DNA of 10,147 bases from an uncultured Clostridia bacterium (GCA_937892405.1 CALAFS010000222.1:1-10147); one strand, 5' to 3'; numbered from the stretch's first letter, positions 1-6,678 are shown. Made by a program: numbers and translations. Notes: generated from the letters alone by a model not told the origin.

Positions 1-699
1 GGCGGCAACCCACACACCGAGCCCCGCATAGCCGAGGCTTTTTACCTTTTCGGAGAGATTTTCAAGACGGGATAGCGGTGTTTTTCCGAAGTCACCGAAT
101 TTTTCCGTATCCGGCACGAGTGTGCCGAAAAGCTTTCGGCTGACGGGATCCGCCCGCATGCCGAGCGGGACATCCCATCCGTCATCGAGAAGAAAGAGTA
201 TGCCTTTACGGTATTCCCGCGGCAGGGGATGAAAACGGGTGGAAGGACCGAAGACAAGACCGGAGGTCAGAGTGTCCCGCCACTGCGAACACCATGTGCC
301 CACAAGGCCGAGCGCCTTCGCCGTTTGCTGTTGCGCGCGCCAGGAGCAGAAATAGTCGCCGTAAAAGTGATCGGAGGCGGGAGGAATGAGGTTTCTGCTC
401 CCCCCCGACTCGGTCGGGTCGTTCTTTTTCGAGAGACTGTCCGGGAGAATGGACATCGGTTCATCGTCCGTCGGCGTTTGCGCGTCCCGGATCTTCCCGG
501 CGAGCAGGTCGTCGACACTCATACCGAAAAATCCCGCAAGTGCGCGAAGTCCGGCAATGTCCGGCTCCGAGGCGCCGCGCTCCCATTTGGAGATCACTTT
601 GTCGGAGACGCCGATAAAGTGACCGAGCTGCCGCTGTGTAATTCCGTTTTTCGTCCGCAGACGCATGATCCACGCGCCGAAATTCGTTTCGTTTTTCAT
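1..699 (-). CDS. XRE-family HTH protein with a glycoside hydrolase clan GH-D-like region (partial, runs off left edge)
   Basis: An open frame of 233 codons begins at ATG 697-699 and has no stop before the window edge, so the C-terminus is missing. Residues about 7-65 form a Cro/CI helix-turn-helix, with ITQRQLGHFIGVS as the first helices and VISKWERGASEPD as the recognition region. A polar linker follows (about 68-105). From about residue 110 the chain is rich in aromatics and contains LLDDGWDVP (170-178), DTEKFGDFG (197-205) and GYAGLGVWVAA (223-233). This order of DDGW, then a KF motif, then a G-x-W strand is what clan GH-D barrels (GH27/GH36, raffinose synthase-like) show at their N-terminal barrel strands. 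It suggests a regulator with a sugar-binding or catalytic domain. Whether it is catalytic cannot be judged, because the expected catalytic aspartates would lie beyond the edge. GGAGG at 711-715 lies 11 nt upstream, slightly far. It has its own promoter. The HTH call is firm; the GH-like call is motif-based. Confidence 0.8.
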   Translation of the reverse strand, partial: MKNETNFGAWIMRLRTKNGITQRQLGHFIGVSDKVISKWERGASEPDIAGLRALAGFFGMSVDDLLAGKIRDAQTPTDDEPMSILPDSLSKKNDPTESGGSRNLIPPASDHFYGDYFCSWRAQQQTAKALGLVGTWCSQWRDTLTSGLVFGPSTRFHPLPREYRKGILFLLDDGWDVPLGMRADPVSRKLFGTLVPDTEKFGDFGKTPLSRLENLSEKVKSLGYAGLGVWVAA

Positions 700-730
700 C
701 AGGGGTGAAACCTCCGCATGTTCTGTTATT

Positions 731-759
731 ATTTTATCATAGGAAGAAAATCCCGTCAA
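731..759 (-). promoter_or_regulatory. Sigma-A-type promoter for the XRE/GH-like gene
   Basis: Reading the minus strand, a -35 TTGACG (754-759) is separated by exactly 17 bp from a -10 TAAAAT (731-736). The -10 is preceded by TGA, giving an extended -10 (TGATAAAAT). Transcription would start near 724, leaving a leader of about 25 nt with the GGAGG at 711-715. It lies between the terminator of the upstream operon and the start codon, so it is the obvious promoter for this gene. Confidence 0.8.
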
Positions 760-767
760 GAAAATCA

Positions 768-786
768 TCTCTACGATTCGTAGAGA
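768..786. promoter_or_regulatory. Perfect 19-bp palindrome, probable operator
   Basis: TCTCTACGATTCGTAGAGA is a perfect inverted repeat with 9-bp arms around a single central T. It ends 8 bp upstream of the -35 hexamer, which centres it about 53 bp before the predicted start of transcription. That position fits an activator or upstream repressor site. There is no T-tract on either side and the loop would be very small, so a terminator is unlikely. The cognate protein is unknown. Autoregulation by the adjacent XRE protein is one possibility. The TAC...GTA core also loosely recalls dyads of the BlaI/CopY type, but that resemblance is too short to assign. Confidence 0.6.
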
Positions 787-818
787 GCGGATTCCAAATC
801 TTTCCAAGCCGAGAGGGT

Positions 819-862
819 AAAAAAATCCCCGCCTCCTATCGGAAAAGAGGCAGGGATTTTTT
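819..862 (-). terminator. Intrinsic terminator ending the long minus-strand operon
   Basis: The arms at 824-835 and 847-858 give a 12-bp stem with an 11-nt loop. In the minus-strand RNA every position pairs, including one U-G wobble, and the stem is followed by seven U residues. It lies 13 bp past the membrane-protein stop codon. In the opposite direction the stem has one C-A mismatch but also a run of Ts, so it could act both ways, although no converging gene is present. It separates the long operon from the promoter of the XRE/GH-like gene. Confidence 0.93.
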
Positions 863-875
863 CGGAAGTCATGTC

Positions 876-1478
876 TTATTTTTTACTCTTTTTCGCCTTT
901 TTGCTCTTCGGACGGCAAAGGCAACCGTAAGTGATGAGCGCCGCGCCGACAAGGAGCAGAGCGATCACGAAGATCCAGAGGATCTGCTCATCGGAGAGCA
1001 GAGGCTTTGCGAAGCAGTAAGTACCGAAGGCAACCATCAGAATGGCGACCGCGAGCCACCAGACGGGGTAGGGCTTCGAGTTCCCTCCGCGGTAGTAGTA
1101 CGCGCGGAAGATTTCCACCGTACCGCGGCAGAAGAGGCAAAGACCGAGAATGGCGCACGCCCCCGAGATATTAATCACTCTGAACTGCGTGAGAATACAG
1201 CCGAGCGCGATGAGGAAGATGCAGAGGAATTCCACGAGCGTCAGCACGAGTACCGCGCCGCGGGAACCGTGCAGGATCTTCGGGAAGAGGAAGGTGAATA
1301 GGTAGACGAGCAGAACCGCGGCGATCATGAGGTTCAGTGCCGTCATGCCCCAGCTTGCGAAGAAGACATCGGTACTTTCCCAAAAGGGCGCGAAGAGGAT
1401 CGCGGCGATCACGGCAAGGGTACCGAGCACGATGAAGAGAACAAAGTCTTTTCTTGCAGAAACAGTGAGTTTTTTCAT
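876..1478 (-). CDS. Six-helix integral membrane protein, possibly DUF308/HdeD-like
   Basis: This 200-residue protein of unknown function has six likely transmembrane helices at about 12-30, 46-65, 74-95, 104-122, 139-157 and 166-186. It ends in a lysine-rich cytoplasmic-type tail (KSKKAKKSKK). The pattern of short hydrophobic hairpins with GLCLFCRG-type turns recalls the DUF308 (HdeD-like) repeat family, but no diagnostic motif was found and the resemblance is weak. The ATG at 1476-1478 is supported by AAAGGA 9 nt upstream. It is the last gene of the operon: it lies 34 bp after the helicase-loader gene, and a terminator follows its stop. Co-transcription with replication genes does not by itself suggest a role. 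Confidence 0.88.
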   Translation of the reverse strand: MKKLTVSARKDFVLFIVLGTLAVIAAILFAPFWESTDVFFASWGMTALNLMIAAVLLVYLFTFLFPKILHGSRGAVLVLTLVEFLCIFLIALGCILTQFRVINISGACAILGLCLFCRGTVEIFRAYYYRGGNSKPYPVWWLAVAILMVAFGTYCFAKPLLSDEQILWIFVIALLLVGAALITYGCLCRPKSKKAKKSKK

Positions 1479-1512
1479 TTTTATATATCCTTTCTTTGTA
1501 AAAAAAGTAAAC

Positions 1513-2460
1513 TTAATGATACAATCTGTAATCTTTTCCCGTAAATTGCAGGATCTGATATTGCGATCCGATCATGCGGGAGTAGATGCGGTCTTCGTAG
1601 ATTTCCGTCAGTTTTTTCACCGAGAGATTGGTGGAGATGACGGTGGAAAGCCCGCGGTTTTCTCTCTCATTCAGAAGATTGTAGAGCACCGAGACTGTGA
1701 AACCGTTCGTGAATTCCGTACCGAGATCGTCGATGACGAGCAGCGTCACATCAAGGTATTTTTTTGCCGTCGGCTCTTCCTGATTGTACCCCGAGCGGAA
1801 GCGGTCGTGCTCGAACGCCGAGAGAATGTTCTGGATCGAGTCGTAGAGCACATCGAACCCCTGGGAGATCACCGTCTTTGCGATGGCGGTCGAGATGTGC
1901 GTCTTTCCCGTTCCCGTCGGACCGATCAGCAGAAGATTGCCCCGCCGTTTCGGGAAGTTTTCGGCATAGGACTTTGCCGCCTCGAGGTTTTTCGCCATTC
2001 TGCGGTAGTCCTCTTCGTTGTCCTTGTAGTGCGACAGGTCGAAGTTGTCGAAGGACTGCGTGTCGATCAGATTGCCGATTCCCGAGCTTTTCAGATTCTC
2101 GCGGATCAGCGCCTCGCGCAGACAGTGGCACATTTTCGTGTCGATATAGCCGGTATCGTGGCAGTCGGGGCAGGTGTAGTGCACCTCGGTATAGTCGCTC
2201 GGGTAACCGTAAGAGAGAAGCAACTCCCGCCGCTTTTCGCACAGCGCCTGATTCCGTTCTCTCACGGGGGCGATGTCCCCGCCCGAGAGCGCGGTGCGGA
2301 AGATCGTCAGTCCCGTGCGGGTCAGCTCCGCATCGATCTTACGGATCTCGGGGAACTTCGCGCGTAGCTCTTCGTTGTGCTCGTCCGCCGTGTGCACCGC
2401 GGCAAGGCGCCGTGCCTCCAGCGCGTCCTTGACCTTCTTGTAGTTGTCGGATATGTACAT
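1513..2460 (-). CDS. dnaC: DnaI/DnaC-type replicative helicase loader (AAA+ ATPase)
   Basis: This 315-residue AAA+ ATPase is expected to load the replicative DNA helicase at origins and restart sites. The N-terminal part (about 1-90) is helical and is followed by a zinc-knuckle-like cluster: C97, C100, C111 and C113. The ATPase core has Walker A GPTGTGKT (180-187), Walker B LLVIDD (240-245), a sensor-1 STN (276-278) and a candidate arginine finger in YSRMIG (R295). Length and order match Bacillus DnaI and the clostridial DnaC-like proteins rather than IS21 IstB, which lacks the long zinc-bearing N-terminus; no transposase is nearby. The ATG at 2458-2460 has AAAGGAG (2468-2474) 7 nt upstream. 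That ribosome binding site overlaps the stop codon of the DnaD-like gene, so the two are translationally linked and probably act together. The symbol follows clostridial practice; dnaI is equally apt. Confidence 0.93.
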   Translation of the reverse strand: MYISDNYKKVKDALEARRLAAVHTADEHNEELRAKFPEIRKIDAELTRTGLTIFRTALSGGDIAPVRERNQALCEKRRELLLSYGYPSDYTEVHYTCPDCHDTGYIDTKMCHCLREALIRENLKSSGIGNLIDTQSFDNFDLSHYKDNEEDYRRMAKNLEAAKSYAENFPKRRGNLLLIGPTGTGKTHISTAIAKTVISQGFDVLYDSIQNILSAFEHDRFRSGYNQEEPTAKKYLDVTLLVIDDLGTEFTNGFTVSVLYNLLNERENRGLSTVISTNLSVKKLTEIYEDRIYSRMIGSQYQILQFTGKDYRLYH

Positions 2461-2472
2461 CTCGGGTCTCCT

Positions 2473-3483
2473 TTATCTTCCGTCCCCGTTTTGGTCGGGG
2501 CTGTCTTTCTTTGTGTCGGCTTTGTCCGTCGCCTCCCCGGTGCCGTAACTGCGCTCGAGCGCGTGGCGGAACGCCTCCTCCGGGTCGAAGGTGCCGAAGC
2601 GTTCCTTCTCCCCCTTCGGCTTTTTGCCTTGTGTCGCGGCGGCAGAGGATTTTTCCTTGTGCTCCGCCGTATAGCGCTCACAGTCCGCAAGGGTGCGTAC
2701 TCCCGCCGCGTTCCACGCGGTGAGGAGCTTATCCATGTAGGGCGTCGATGCCCGTCCCGTGTTCGCTACGGTGATGTCGTATGCCTTCGTGAGAATCTCA
2801 TCGCCGTATCCGTATACATCCGTCCAGCGGGCGAAGCACTCGCGCTCTGTCGGAGAGAGCGCACGGTCGTAAATGCCGAGGATCCGCCGCACCGACCGCT
2901 CCCATTCGCCCTTTTCGGCGCGCCGTCTGAAATGCTCGTTCAGCGCGTCGAGCGTGTCGACCCCCTCGTCTGCAAGGCGGAGCGCCGTGTTGACAAGGCG
3001 GCTCACCGACGGGTGCCCCTTTTCGCTGCGATCCACGATGTCGGAGAGCAGGGTAATGATGTATTCTTCGGACAGTCCGTATTGCGTGTAAAGGGCGGCG
3101 ATATTCTCGGCGTCCCTGCCGTTCAGCGTCGGTTTGCCGAGGCGGCGTGCACATTCCTCCATCAGGGTGGCAAGATCGTTGTCACGGATGGCGCGCGCCA
3201 CATCTCCGGCTCCCTCCGCACGGATTTCTCCCGGACGGCGCCTTGCGGGGAATTCTTCGCGGATGTTCCCGTCGGGGAGATCGAGCGCGTCCCAATAGGT
3301 AAGGGAAGCCTTCACCCGCGCCTCGCCCGCGCCGATCGCCTCCGCGATCTCGGAGACCTCGGGCACCCCTCTTGCCGCAAGGCAGAAAAGCAGGACGGCG
3401 AGTTCCTCGCGCGTCGCATCGCGGAGCGAGTCGCAGAAGGCGAGTCCCTCCGGCACCCGTCCGTCGGTAAAGTCAATTTTCAT
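2473..3483 (-). CDS. DnaD-domain-like primosomal protein
   Basis: The product is about 336 residues. A predicted winged-helix-like segment lies near 36-70 (VSEIAEAIGAGEARVKASL). Two helical regions follow, near 125-185 and 195-275. The second contains WTDVYGYGDEIL and YMDKLLTAWNAAGVRT, which match the Y-x-x-x-I-L-x-x-W-x-x-x-G-I-x-T signature of DnaD/DnaB_2 (DDBH2) domains. The C-terminal 55 residues are charged and look disordered. DnaD proteins remodel DNA at origins and help recruit the helicase loader; the immediately downstream DnaI-like gene fits that role. The start is ambiguous. AAAGGA at 3495-3500 lies 11 nt before ATG 3481-3483 and 5 nt before an in-frame GTG at 3487-3489, which would add two residues. 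Either start lies inside the end of rex, so translation is coupled. Sequence is divergent, so the family is assigned from signature and context. Confidence 0.85.
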   Translation of the reverse strand: MKIDFTDGRVPEGLAFCDSLRDATREELAVLLFCLAARGVPEVSEIAEAIGAGEARVKASLTYWDALDLPDGNIREEFPARRRPGEIRAEGAGDVARAIRDNDLATLMEECARRLGKPTLNGRDAENIAALYTQYGLSEEYIITLLSDIVDRSEKGHPSVSRLVNTALRLADEGVDTLDALNEHFRRRAEKGEWERSVRRILGIYDRALSPTERECFARWTDVYGYGDEILTKAYDITVANTGRASTPYMDKLLTAWNAAGVRTLADCERYTAEHKEKSSAAATQGKKPKGEKERFGTFDPEEAFRHALERSYGTGEATDKADTKKDSPDQNGDGR

Positions 3484-4186
3484 CGGCACCCGTATCCTTT
3501 TCGTTTTTTGTCTTGATTGTGTAGCAGAGCGTCATCAGGGAGTCTCCGAGGTGGATATTTTCCACCACCGTTCCTTCGCCGATCGTGTCGGGAAGCTCCA
3601 TGTTCGCGAAATTCCAGATGCCCCGCACCCCCGCGTCGGCGAGCGTGCGCGCCACATCGTGCGCCGCTTCCTTCGGCACGGTCAGCACGCCGATGTCGGT
3701 GCCGTGATCTTTGCAATATTCAAAGAGATCGTCGGTGTGATACACCGGGATTCCGTAAATCTCGGTGCCCACAAGCTCCGGGCGGATGTCGAACATCGCG
3801 GTGCGCGTCACCCCCCGCCGCTCGAACATGTGCGTTGCCGCGAGCGCCCGTCCGAGGTTGCCGGCGCCCACAATCACGGCGGTATATCCCTCCGTCGTGC
3901 CGAGAAGCTCGCTGATCTTGCCGTAAAGATATTTCGCGTTATAGCCGTATCCCTGCTGACCGAACCCGCCGAAGCAGTTGAGATCCTGCCGTATCTGCGA
4001 GGCGGTCACCCCCATGATCTTCGACAGCTCTCCGGAGGAGATGCGCATGCGCCCCTGTCGGATCAGATCGCCGAGGTATCGGTGGTAACGCGGCAGACGC
4101 TTGATGACCGCGGTGGAGACGACCGGCTTCCCGGCGAGCTCTTCCCGCTGTTCAAATGTGCCTTTCAGTTTATCTATGCGTTCCAT
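3473..4186 (-). CDS. rex: Redox-sensing transcriptional repressor Rex
   Basis: Rex binds operators when NAD+ is high and lets go when NADH binds, thereby controlling fermentation and hydrogen or alcohol metabolism genes in Gram-positive bacteria. The 237-residue product has the Rex winged helix at about 25-85, with ISSGELSKIMGVTASQIRQDL as the helix-turn-helix and FGGFGQQGYGY as the wing. The Rossmann domain follows, with the NAD-binding VGAGNLGRAL (106-115) and an acidic residue after strand two (D133). The Rex family usually starts just before AVIKRLPRY, so about 22 N-terminal residues are extra. They are backed by ATG 4184-4186 with AAAGGA 7 nt upstream. No TTGTGA-type Rex operator was seen upstream of rex or elsewhere in the window's gaps, so autoregulation is not evident. 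The 3' end overlaps the DnaD-like gene. Confidence 0.96.
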   Translation of the reverse strand: MERIDKLKGTFEQREELAGKPVVSTAVIKRLPRYHRYLGDLIRQGRMRISSGELSKIMGVTASQIRQDLNCFGGFGQQGYGYNAKYLYGKISELLGTTEGYTAVIVGAGNLGRALAATHMFERRGVTRTAMFDIRPELVGTEIYGIPVYHTDDLFEYCKDHGTDIGVLTVPKEAAHDVARTLADAGVRGIWNFANMELPDTIGEGTVVENIHLGDSLMTLCYTIKTKNEKDTGADEN

Positions 4187-4222
4187 GAACCGTTCCTTTG
4201 CATGATATGTAAAGAATTATAT

Positions 4223-5317
4223 TCAAATGACAGAGTCTGCCGCGCTCGCATTCAGCGACGCGTCGGCGAGATGTCCCGCCTCATATTCGTAATATCCCTG
4301 CGCCGCGATCATCGCCGCATTGTCTCCGCAAAGGGAGAGAGGAGGGAGGAAGAGGGGGATTTTTCGCACGCCGGCAATCTCGCACAGCCTTGCGCGCAGA
4401 TGGGAGTTTGCCGCGACACCGCCCGCCACCGCGAGGGAGGTGACCTCTTCACGGTCGAGCGCCATGCCGATCTTTTTCGCGACGGCTTCCACCGCCTCGT
4501 AGGTGTAGCGCGCGGCGAACGCCGCACGGGGAAGCTCTTTCCCCGTCTGTTCGTAGCGGTGAAGCAGATTGATCGCCGCCGTCTTCAGTCCGGAGAAGGA
4601 GAAATCGAGTGTCCCGTCCGCGAGGGCGGGGCTCGGGAGCGTCATCTCGGGATCACGGTAGGCGGCGCTCTTCCGATAGCGGGAAAATACGCGCTCACCC
4701 TTACCCACCGCTTCGTCAAATCCGACGGTGGCAAGCTCGTCAAAGCCCCGTCCCGCAGGATAAGGAATTCCGATCAGCCGACCGACCTTGTCGAAGGACT
4801 CGCCGATCGCATCGTCCCGCGTCGTACCGATCAGCCGGTAGTCGGTATAAGTATTCACCTTGTAAATCGCTGTGTGCCCGCCCGAGACCGCGAGGGCAAG
4901 GAAGGGGGGCACCGGGACGCCGTCACTTTCCTTTGCCGGCAGATACGCGGCGGCGATGTGTCCTTTGATATGGTCGACCGCAACGAGGGGGATTCCGTTC
5001 GCCGCGGCAAGCCCCTTGGCAAAGTTGACGCCCACGAGGAGCGCGCCGATCAGCCCGGGGTTCGCCGTCACGGCGACAAGCCCAATGTCGGAGAGCGCGA
5101 CGCCCGCCGCCTCCAGCGCCTCGTAGGTGATCTTCGAGATCGCCTCGATGTGTGCACGGCTCGCGATTTCGGGCACGACTCCGCCATAGAGACGGTGCGT
5201 CTCCACCTGTGAGGCGATGATGTCCGAGAGGACGCGGAAGCGTCCGTCGTCCTCCCGCCTGACAACCGCGGCGGAGGTTTCGTCGCAGGAGCTTTCAAAA
5301 GCAAGAATGTTCATCAT
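4223..5317 (-). CDS. tsaD: tRNA N6-adenosine threonylcarbamoyltransferase TsaD
   Basis: TsaD transfers the threonylcarbamoyl group from threonylcarbamoyl-AMP to A37 of ANN-decoding tRNAs, forming t6A; it works with TsaB and TsaE. The 364-residue frame has the family's opening motif ILAFESSCDETSAAVV, the metal-binding HIKGH (H116, H120), the sugar-kinase-fold loops SGGHT and GGVAANSHLR, and the late GDNAAMIAAQG. Length is slightly above the family's typical 335-345. The frame stays open upstream to 5581, but that part lies over rimI and is not family-like. The start is set at ATG 5315-5317, whose ATGA overlaps the rimI stop by 4 bp. A second ATG follows directly at 5312-5314, and MNIL may be the true N-terminus. 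No strong ribosome binding site is visible, so coupling to rimI is likely. The usual partners tsaB and tsaE are not in the window. Confidence 0.97.
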   Translation of the reverse strand: MMNILAFESSCDETSAAVVRREDDGRFRVLSDIIASQVETHRLYGGVVPEIASRAHIEAISKITYEALEAAGVALSDIGLVAVTANPGLIGALLVGVNFAKGLAAANGIPLVAVDHIKGHIAAAYLPAKESDGVPVPPFLALAVSGGHTAIYKVNTYTDYRLIGTTRDDAIGESFDKVGRLIGIPYPAGRGFDELATVGFDEAVGKGERVFSRYRKSAAYRDPEMTLPSPALADGTLDFSFSGLKTAAINLLHRYEQTGKELPRAAFAARYTYEAVEAVAKKIGMALDREEVTSLAVAGGVAANSHLRARLCEIAGVRKIPLFLPPLSLCGDNAAMIAAQGYYEYEAGHLADASLNASAADSVI

Positions 5318-5784
5318 AACAGTGGTTCTTTCTCCCCGGGGCGACGCATCATGAGGGCGTCCTCCGTCGGGTTTCTGTAATAGTTTTTGCGCACCCCCAC
5401 GACCGTAAAGCCGACGGAGGCGTAGAGCGCCTCTGCCGCCATGTTGCTCCTTCGCACTTCGAGAAAACAGGGGGCGGCGGGGGAGAGGGCGCGGAAAAAT
5501 TCTCCGAGCAGTGCGCGCGCGACGCCTTTTTTGCGGAATTCTTTTTTCACCGCAATGCGCAGGATCTCCCCCTCGTCGCAAAGCTCGGTGGCAAGAAGGT
5601 ATCCGACAGGCGCGCCGTCAAGGGCGGCAATATAGTTTTTCGCATAGGAGAGACCGAGAGAAGAGAGGATCGCCCCCTCGCCGTAAGGCGCCGAAAAGCA
5701 CTCGTTTTCCATGGCGAGGATGTGCGTAAGGTCTTCCTTTTCCGCCTGTCTGACGGTGAGGGCGGAGAGCTCCGACGCGGTCAT
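5314..5784 (-). CDS. rimI: Ribosomal-protein-alanine N-acetyltransferase RimI (GNAT)
   Basis: This 156-residue GNAT enzyme uses acetyl-CoA. RimI acetylates the N-terminal alanine of ribosomal protein S18. The acetyl-CoA-binding region is ILRIAVKKEFRKKGVARALL (74-93), with the RxxGxA pyrophosphate loop at R84-A89. It is followed by LEVRRSN (108-114) and the C-terminal RKNYYRNPTEDALMM region with the paired tyrosines characteristic of RimI. The neighbouring tsaD supports RimI over a generic GNAT, since rimI and tsaD are commonly adjacent in Bacillota. The ATG at 5782-5784 lies 4 nt after the galU stop codon. No good ribosome binding site is visible, so translation probably depends on ribosomes finishing galU. 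The 3' end overlaps tsaD by 4 bp. Confidence 0.92.
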   Translation of the reverse strand: MTASELSALTVRQAEKEDLTHILAMENECFSAPYGEGAILSSLGLSYAKNYIAALDGAPVGYLLATELCDEGEILRIAVKKEFRKKGVARALLGEFFRALSPAAPCFLEVRRSNMAAEALYASVGFTVVGVRKNYYRNPTEDALMMRRPGEKEPLL

Positions 5785-5788
5785 CGGC

Positions 5789-6670
5789 TCAGTCCAGCGT
5801 CCTGACGAATTCTTTTAAGAAGGCGCGGAACGCCTCGCCCGTCTCGGGGTGCTCGCACCCGCGCACGACATTCGCCGTCAGAAATCCGAGCTTTGCCCCC
5901 ATGTCATAGCGCACACCTTCAAAGTCGAGGGCAATCACGCCGTCCGCCCGCGCCTTTTGCGCCATGGCGTCGGTGAGCTGGTATTCGCCGCCCGCCCCGG
6001 GGGTCAGCGCGTCGATCCGATCGAAGAGATCGGGGGTTAAAAGCACCCGTCCGAGAATCGAGTAATTCGAGAATTCCTGCCCGGGCTTCGGCTTTTCGAT
6101 CATGTCGGTGCAGGAGAAAAGATCGGTGCGTCCGTCGAGCGGCTCCACCTTCAGAGAGCAATATTTTGCCACATCCGCCATCGGCACGGGCTTGACGCCG
6201 ACGACCGGTTTTCCGTATTTTTCAAACACATCAATCATCTGACGGCATACGGGCGTCCTCGAGAAAATAATATCGTCGCCGTACAGCACGAGGAAGGGTT
6301 CGTCCCCGACGAAGGCTCTCGCCCGCCCGACGGCGTGTCCGAGTCCCTTCGTCTCCTTCTGACGGAGGAAATAAATATTCGCCATGTTCGCGATCTCGCG
6401 AAGGCGCTCTGCCTCCGCGACCTTTCCCTTTGCCGTGAGAGCGTCGCCGTATTCGACCGAGAGATCGAAGAAGTCCTCCATCGCGTCCTTGTCGCGGTTG
6501 GTGATGATGAGGATTTCCTCGATGCCGCTCTTCACCGCCTCTTCCACGAGATAGTAGACGGCAGGGAGGTCGACGATCGGGAGCATTTCTTTCGGCACGG
6601 CATGAGAGATCGGGAGCATGCGCGTACCGAGCCCCGCGGCGGGGATGATGGCTTTTCTTACACTTTTCAT
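5789..6670 (-). CDS. galU: UTP--glucose-1-phosphate uridylyltransferase GalU
   Basis: GalU makes UDP-glucose from UTP and glucose-1-phosphate for capsule, glycolipid and wall sugar synthesis. The 293-residue product has the nucleotidyltransferase loop AAGLGTRMLP (11-20), PKEMLPIVD (26-34), the UTP-contacting QKETKGLGHAV (104-114), the metal-binding GDD (131-133), EKP (192-194), GGEYQLTDA (227-235) and YDMGAKLG (255-262). The frame is open upstream to 6778, but the true start is ATG 6668-6670, where the family N-terminus begins and AGGAG stands 8 nt upstream. Several positions depart from the usual pattern: DKPxxQY is DLPAVYY and GRY is GRV, suggesting a divergent subgroup. The gene begins 35 bp after the nrnA-type gene and ends 4 nt before rimI. 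Confidence 0.95.
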   Translation of the reverse strand: MKSVRKAIIPAAGLGTRMLPISHAVPKEMLPIVDLPAVYYLVEEAVKSGIEEILIITNRDKDAMEDFFDLSVEYGDALTAKGKVAEAERLREIANMANIYFLRQKETKGLGHAVGRARAFVGDEPFLVLYGDDIIFSRTPVCRQMIDVFEKYGKPVVGVKPVPMADVAKYCSLKVEPLDGRTDLFSCTDMIEKPKPGQEFSNYSILGRVLLTPDLFDRIDALTPGAGGEYQLTDAMAQKARADGVIALDFEGVRYDMGAKLGFLTANVVRGCEHPETGEAFRAFLKEFVRTLD

Positions 6671-6678
6671 GATAAAGT

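Noticed and set aside
229..708. Plus-strand 159-codon frame at the left end
   Set aside because: It is the mirror of the XRE/GH-like gene, whose minus-strand frame carries a clear helix-turn-helix, promoter and ribosome binding site.
1513..2460. IstB helper ATPase of an IS21-like insertion sequence
   Set aside because: The protein has the long N-terminus and zinc-knuckle cysteines of helicase loaders, sits next to a DnaD-like gene, and no transposase or terminal repeats are present.
4216..4221. TATAAT upstream of rex on the minus strand
   Set aside because: No acceptable -35 lies 16-18 bp upstream and the motif is not a proper extended -10. It may be just an AT-rich gap between tsaD and rex.
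4187..4222. Rex autoregulatory operator in the tsaD-rex gap
   Set aside because: The only dyad there, GAATATAATTC, lacks the TTGTGA...TCACAA-type arms of Rex sites.
3551..5212. A 553-codon plus-strand open frame, with other long plus-strand frames at 1327-2367, 2377-3516, 6793-7728 and 9010-9909
   Set aside because: Each lies antisense to a strongly recognised minus-strand gene, has no family motifs and is explained by GC-rich codon bias that removes stops from the opposite strand.
5318..5581. Upstream in-frame extension of tsaD
   Set aside because: It is arginine- and proline-rich, overlaps rimI in another frame and precedes the normal TsaD N-terminal motif.
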